In this document: in pieces, positions 32,889-35,256 of the stretch
Numbering within the stretch: the first letter of the stretch is position 1
Layout of the letters: every line of letters starts with the position of its first letter
From: Sulfitobacter sp. HI0040
GTDB lineage: Bacteria; Pseudomonadota; Alphaproteobacteria; Rhodobacterales; Rhodobacteraceae
Direction of reading: 5' to 3'
DNA: 35,256 bases
NCBI RefSeq assembly: GCF_001634885.1
Contig: NZ_LWEX01000113.1
Location: forward strand, 47 to 35,302
The notes under the pieces: generated by a model
Database searches by the model: none
The model's input: the letters and a program-made list of their open reading frames with translations, nothing else
What the model was told of the DNA's origin: nothing
Program-made: the position numbers and the translations under genes

Positions 32889-35256
32889 TCATTCGCGTGC
32901 GCGAAGCACCTGCGCCGGTCGCACGTTGAGCGCATGAAGCGCAAAGCCCAAGCCCGCCGCCATGGTCGCGACGATACCCCCAGCGATGATGGCGAGCGCG
33001 GAGGGCCAGATCACCACGAAATCGGTTTCCATCACGTAGCGGCTCACGGCCCAGCCCCCCAAGACTCCCGCGATGAGAGCGACCGTGCCGGCGAACAATC
33101 CCAGAAGCGCGGCCCTCAGCGCGAAGCTGGCGGCGATGGCGCGGCGGGACGCGCCCAAAGTCTTTAGCAGCGCCGCTTCGAAAGCGCGCTCCCCGGCTCC
33201 GGCAGCCGCGGCCCCGATCAACACGACGAAACCGGTGACCAGCGTCGCCAGCGCCCCGTAGGAGACGGCCGCGGCGAGGCCGGAGAGGACCTCTGCCACC
33301 CGGTCGATCGCATCCCGGACCCTGACGGCCGTAATATTGGGATAGGTCTGGGCGAGGTCGCGCAGTATCGCCGCTTCGGCGTCAGGCGTCGCATAGACGG
33401 TCGAGATATAGGTATGGGGGGCGGCGGCGATGGCGGCGGGGTTCATCGTCAGGATGAAACCCAGCGCCGCGCCTGAATAATCCACCGTCTGGAAGTTGGC
33501 GATTGTCCCGGTGATGTCCCGGCCCAGCACATTGACCGTCAGGCTGTCACCGAGGGCGAGACCCATTTCCGCGCCTTCCTCCGCCGAAAAGCTGATGAGC
33601 GGGGGGCCTTCGTAATCGGGGGGCCACCACTCCCCGGCGGTGATCTCTGCGCGCGGGCCGGGCGCTTCGGCGTAGGTGATGCCCCGGTCGCCCTCCAGAA
33701 CCCAATGATCGCCTGCGGTTTCCCGGGCCGGTGCGCCGTTGATGGCGGTGATGACGCCGCGCAGCATCGGGGCGCTGTCCACCCGGCTGACGCCGGGGTC
33801 GTCGCGCAGGCGGGTCGTGTAGCCCTCCATCTGGTCCTTTTGTATGTCGATGAAGAAGTAGGAGGGCGCGATATCGGGCAGGTTTCCTGCGATGGTCCGC
33901 CGGAGGTTACCGTCGATCTGGCCCACGGTGGCCAGCACCGACAGGCCGAGCCCCAGTGACAGAACGACGGCAGTGGCCCCCTCCGCCGGGCCGCCGATGG
34001 CCGCGAGGGCCCACCGCAGGCGGGGCATGCGCCGCGCCCGCGGGGCGAGGCTGCGCGCCGTCCTGCGCAAGAGCAGCGCAGCGAGGGCAAGCAGCGCGAG
34101 GGCCGCGGCGATGCCGCCCAGCGTCCACAGGGTCAACCACCAGCTTCCGTTGAGCCAGCCCGCCGTCAGCACCAGAACCGCCACGATGCCCGCCACTGTC
34201 ACGACATAGCGGGGCGCGGGCAATCTGCGCGCGCCGGTCCATGCATCGCGAAAGAGCGTCGCCGCGCGGATGTTTTCAGCGCGTGCCAGCGGCCAGAGCG
34301 TAAAGGCAAATGCCGTGAGGATGCCGTAGAGCGCAGCTTCGCCCAAGGGTCCGGGATAGATGGCGAACCGTGCAGGCACCGGCAGCCGCGCCTCCATCAC
34401 CGGGGCGAGAGCCAGCGGAATCGCGGCCCCCAGCACCACCCCGATTGCAACGCCGGCAAGCGATAGCGCCCCGATCTGGATCAGATAGGTCTGAAAGATT
34501 GTGGCCCTGTCCGCACCAAGTGCGCGAAGCGTCGCGATGACTTGGGTCTTCTGCGAAAGATAGGCTTGTACCGCCGCTGAAACGCCCACCCCACCCACGG
34601 CCAGGCCGGAAAGGCCTACCAGCACCAGAAAGGCGGCAAGCCGTTCCACGAAGCGGACGATGCCCGGCGCGCCCTGCCGCGCATCGCGCCAGCGCATGCC
34701 GCTGCCGTCGAACCGGGTTTCGGCCGCTTGTTCCAATGCCGCCAGGTTGGCCCCCGGGGGTAGATCGAGCCGATAGGCCGAATAAAAGAGCGTTCCCGGC
34801 CCGAGCAGCCCGGAGTCTGCGAGCGAGTCGCGCAGGACCATCGTACGGGGGCCGAGCGCAAAGCTGCCCCCGGTGCTGTCCGGCTCCCGCAGGAGAATGG
34901 CGGAAAGCCTGAAGGCCGTGGTGCCGAGGCGGAAGCTGTCCCCCGGCGCCAGCCCAAGCCGGTCGGCCAGTGACCTTTCCATGATACCGCCTGGTCGGCC
35001 TTCGCGCATGGCGAAGGCTTCGGCCAAAGGCATTGCCGGCTCCAGCCTGACCTCTCCGACCAGGGGATAGACGGGGTCCACTGCCTTGACCTGCGTGAGG
35101 GCCCGTTGCGCGGAATCCCCGTCGCCCACCGTCGCCATGGAGCGGAATTCGACAACCTCGGATAGGGCCTCGGCCCGGTCTTCCATCCAGCCACGTTCCT
35201 CCGCGTCGGCGAAGCGATAGGTGAATTGCAGTTCGGCATCGCCCCCCAGCAGCGCC
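32889..35256 (-). CDS. FtsX-family ABC transporter permease (YbbP-like), 5' end outside window
   Basis: The frame stays open to the right edge, so the N-terminus is missing; the first visible codons (ALLGGDAELQFTYRFADAEERGW) continue upstream of an internal ATG at 35186. About 788 residues are present. Two FtsX-type blocks can be seen. The first has VERLAAFLVLVGLSGLAVGGVGV and YLSQKTQVIATLRALGADRATIF. The second, C-terminal block has FVVLIGAAAAGAGERAFEAALLKTLGASRRAI and ends NVRPAQVLRARE. Between them lie further membrane helices and a large extracytoplasmic domain. This layout matches YbbP-type permeases, often next to a lipase or arylesterase gene and an ATPase. Substrate unknown; export or release of lipophilic cargo is only inferred. 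The ATPase partner is probably upstream, outside the window. Confidence 0.85.
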   Translation of the reverse strand, partial: ALLGGDAELQFTYRFADAEERGWMEDRAEALSEVVEFRSMATVGDGDSAQRALTQVKAVDPVYPLVGEVRLEPAMPLAEAFAMREGRPGGIMERSLADRLGLAPGDSFRLGTTAFRLSAILLREPDSTGGSFALGPRTMVLRDSLADSGLLGPGTLFYSAYRLDLPPGANLAALEQAAETRFDGSGMRWRDARQGAPGIVRFVERLAAFLVLVGLSGLAVGGVGVSAAVQAYLSQKTQVIATLRALGADRATIFQTYLIQIGALSLAGVAIGVVLGAAIPLALAPVMEARLPVPARFAIYPGPLGEAALYGILTAFAFTLWPLARAENIRAATLFRDAWTGARRLPAPRYVVTVAGIVAVLVLTAGWLNGSWWLTLWTLGGIAAALALLALAALLLRRTARSLAPRARRMPRLRWALAAIGGPAEGATAVVLSLGLGLSVLATVGQIDGNLRRTIAGNLPDIAPSYFFIDIQKDQMEGYTTRLRDDPGVSRVDSAPMLRGVITAINGAPARETAGDHWVLEGDRGITYAEAPGPRAEITAGEWWPPDYEGPPLISFSAEEGAEMGLALGDSLTVNVLGRDITGTIANFQTVDYSGAALGFILTMNPAAIAAAPHTYISTVYATPDAEAAILRDLAQTYPNITAVRVRDAIDRVAEVLSGLAAAVSYGALATLVTGFVVLIGAAAAGAGERAFEAALLKTLGASRRAIAASFALRAALLGLFAGTVALIAGVLGGWAVSRYVMETDFVVIWPSALAIIAGGIVATMAAGLGFALHALNVRPAQVLRARE

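Overview
The window is GC-rich, densely coded chromosomal DNA from an alphaproteobacterium, most likely of the Roseobacter/Rhodobacteraceae group. This rests on the FeS-type (6-4) photolyase, an RpoH sigma factor with an unusual RpoH box, a second-type GluRS, an mreB-mreC-mreD-mrdA-rodA cluster with ghrA attached, and exported DUF1236 and MORN proteins. Nearly everything is core metabolism or cell biology. I see no transposase, phage gene, CRISPR array, toxin-antitoxin pair, tRNA or rRNA.

Layout. 1-1529 (minus): the 5' part of a ComM/YifB-like ATPase gene, preceded by a cobalamin histidine phosphatase and cobU. 1546-2568 (plus): an rpoHII-like sigma factor with a possible ECF/RpoE-type promoter and its own terminator. 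2644-5865 (plus): coaBC, dut and a membrane-anchored MoeB/ThiF-like E1 enzyme coupled by 1-nt overlaps, then an exported DsrE-like protein. 5932-7140 (minus): a trans-sulfuration PLP enzyme. 7238-9259 (plus): an M3 metallopeptidase that ends in a large inverted repeat. 9324-15923 (minus): the cell-shape operon mreB-mreC-mreD-mrdA-rodA-ghrA. 16107-16691 (plus): a VOC dioxygenase-like gene.

16765-18502 (minus): leuA behind a leucine-rich leader peptide and a strong hairpin. 18601-21239 (plus): VOC protein, SDR and FeS-cluster photolyase in one tight unit. 21236-23082 (minus): an ABM-domain protein and an exported protein with about 19 MORN repeats. 23271-24929: nadE. 25194-25874: an exported SH3/DUF1236 protein. 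26036-27382: gltX. 27453-28049 (minus): a gamma-glutamylcyclotransferase-like gene. 28120-32813 (plus): a promoter, a tandem glycine riboswitch and gcvT-gcvH-gcvP. 32889-35256 (minus): an FtsX-family ABC permease cut by the window edge.

How it works together. The clearest regulated units are the glycine cleavage operon (glycine riboswitch plus a terminator-like stem inside the operon), leuA (leader-peptide attenuation) and the rpoH and photolyase units, which could belong to one photo-oxidative stress response. No wholly new system stands out. The observations most worth checking are the leuA leader without a U-tract, the possibly leaderless divergent promoters beside it, the membrane-anchored E1 enzyme next to an exported DsrE protein, the stem between gcvH and gcvP, and the dispersed repeat found at two gene ends. 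The only stretch over 300 bases without a gene is 28050-28384, which holds the gcv promoter, the riboswitch and a possible ribosome-binding-site stem.
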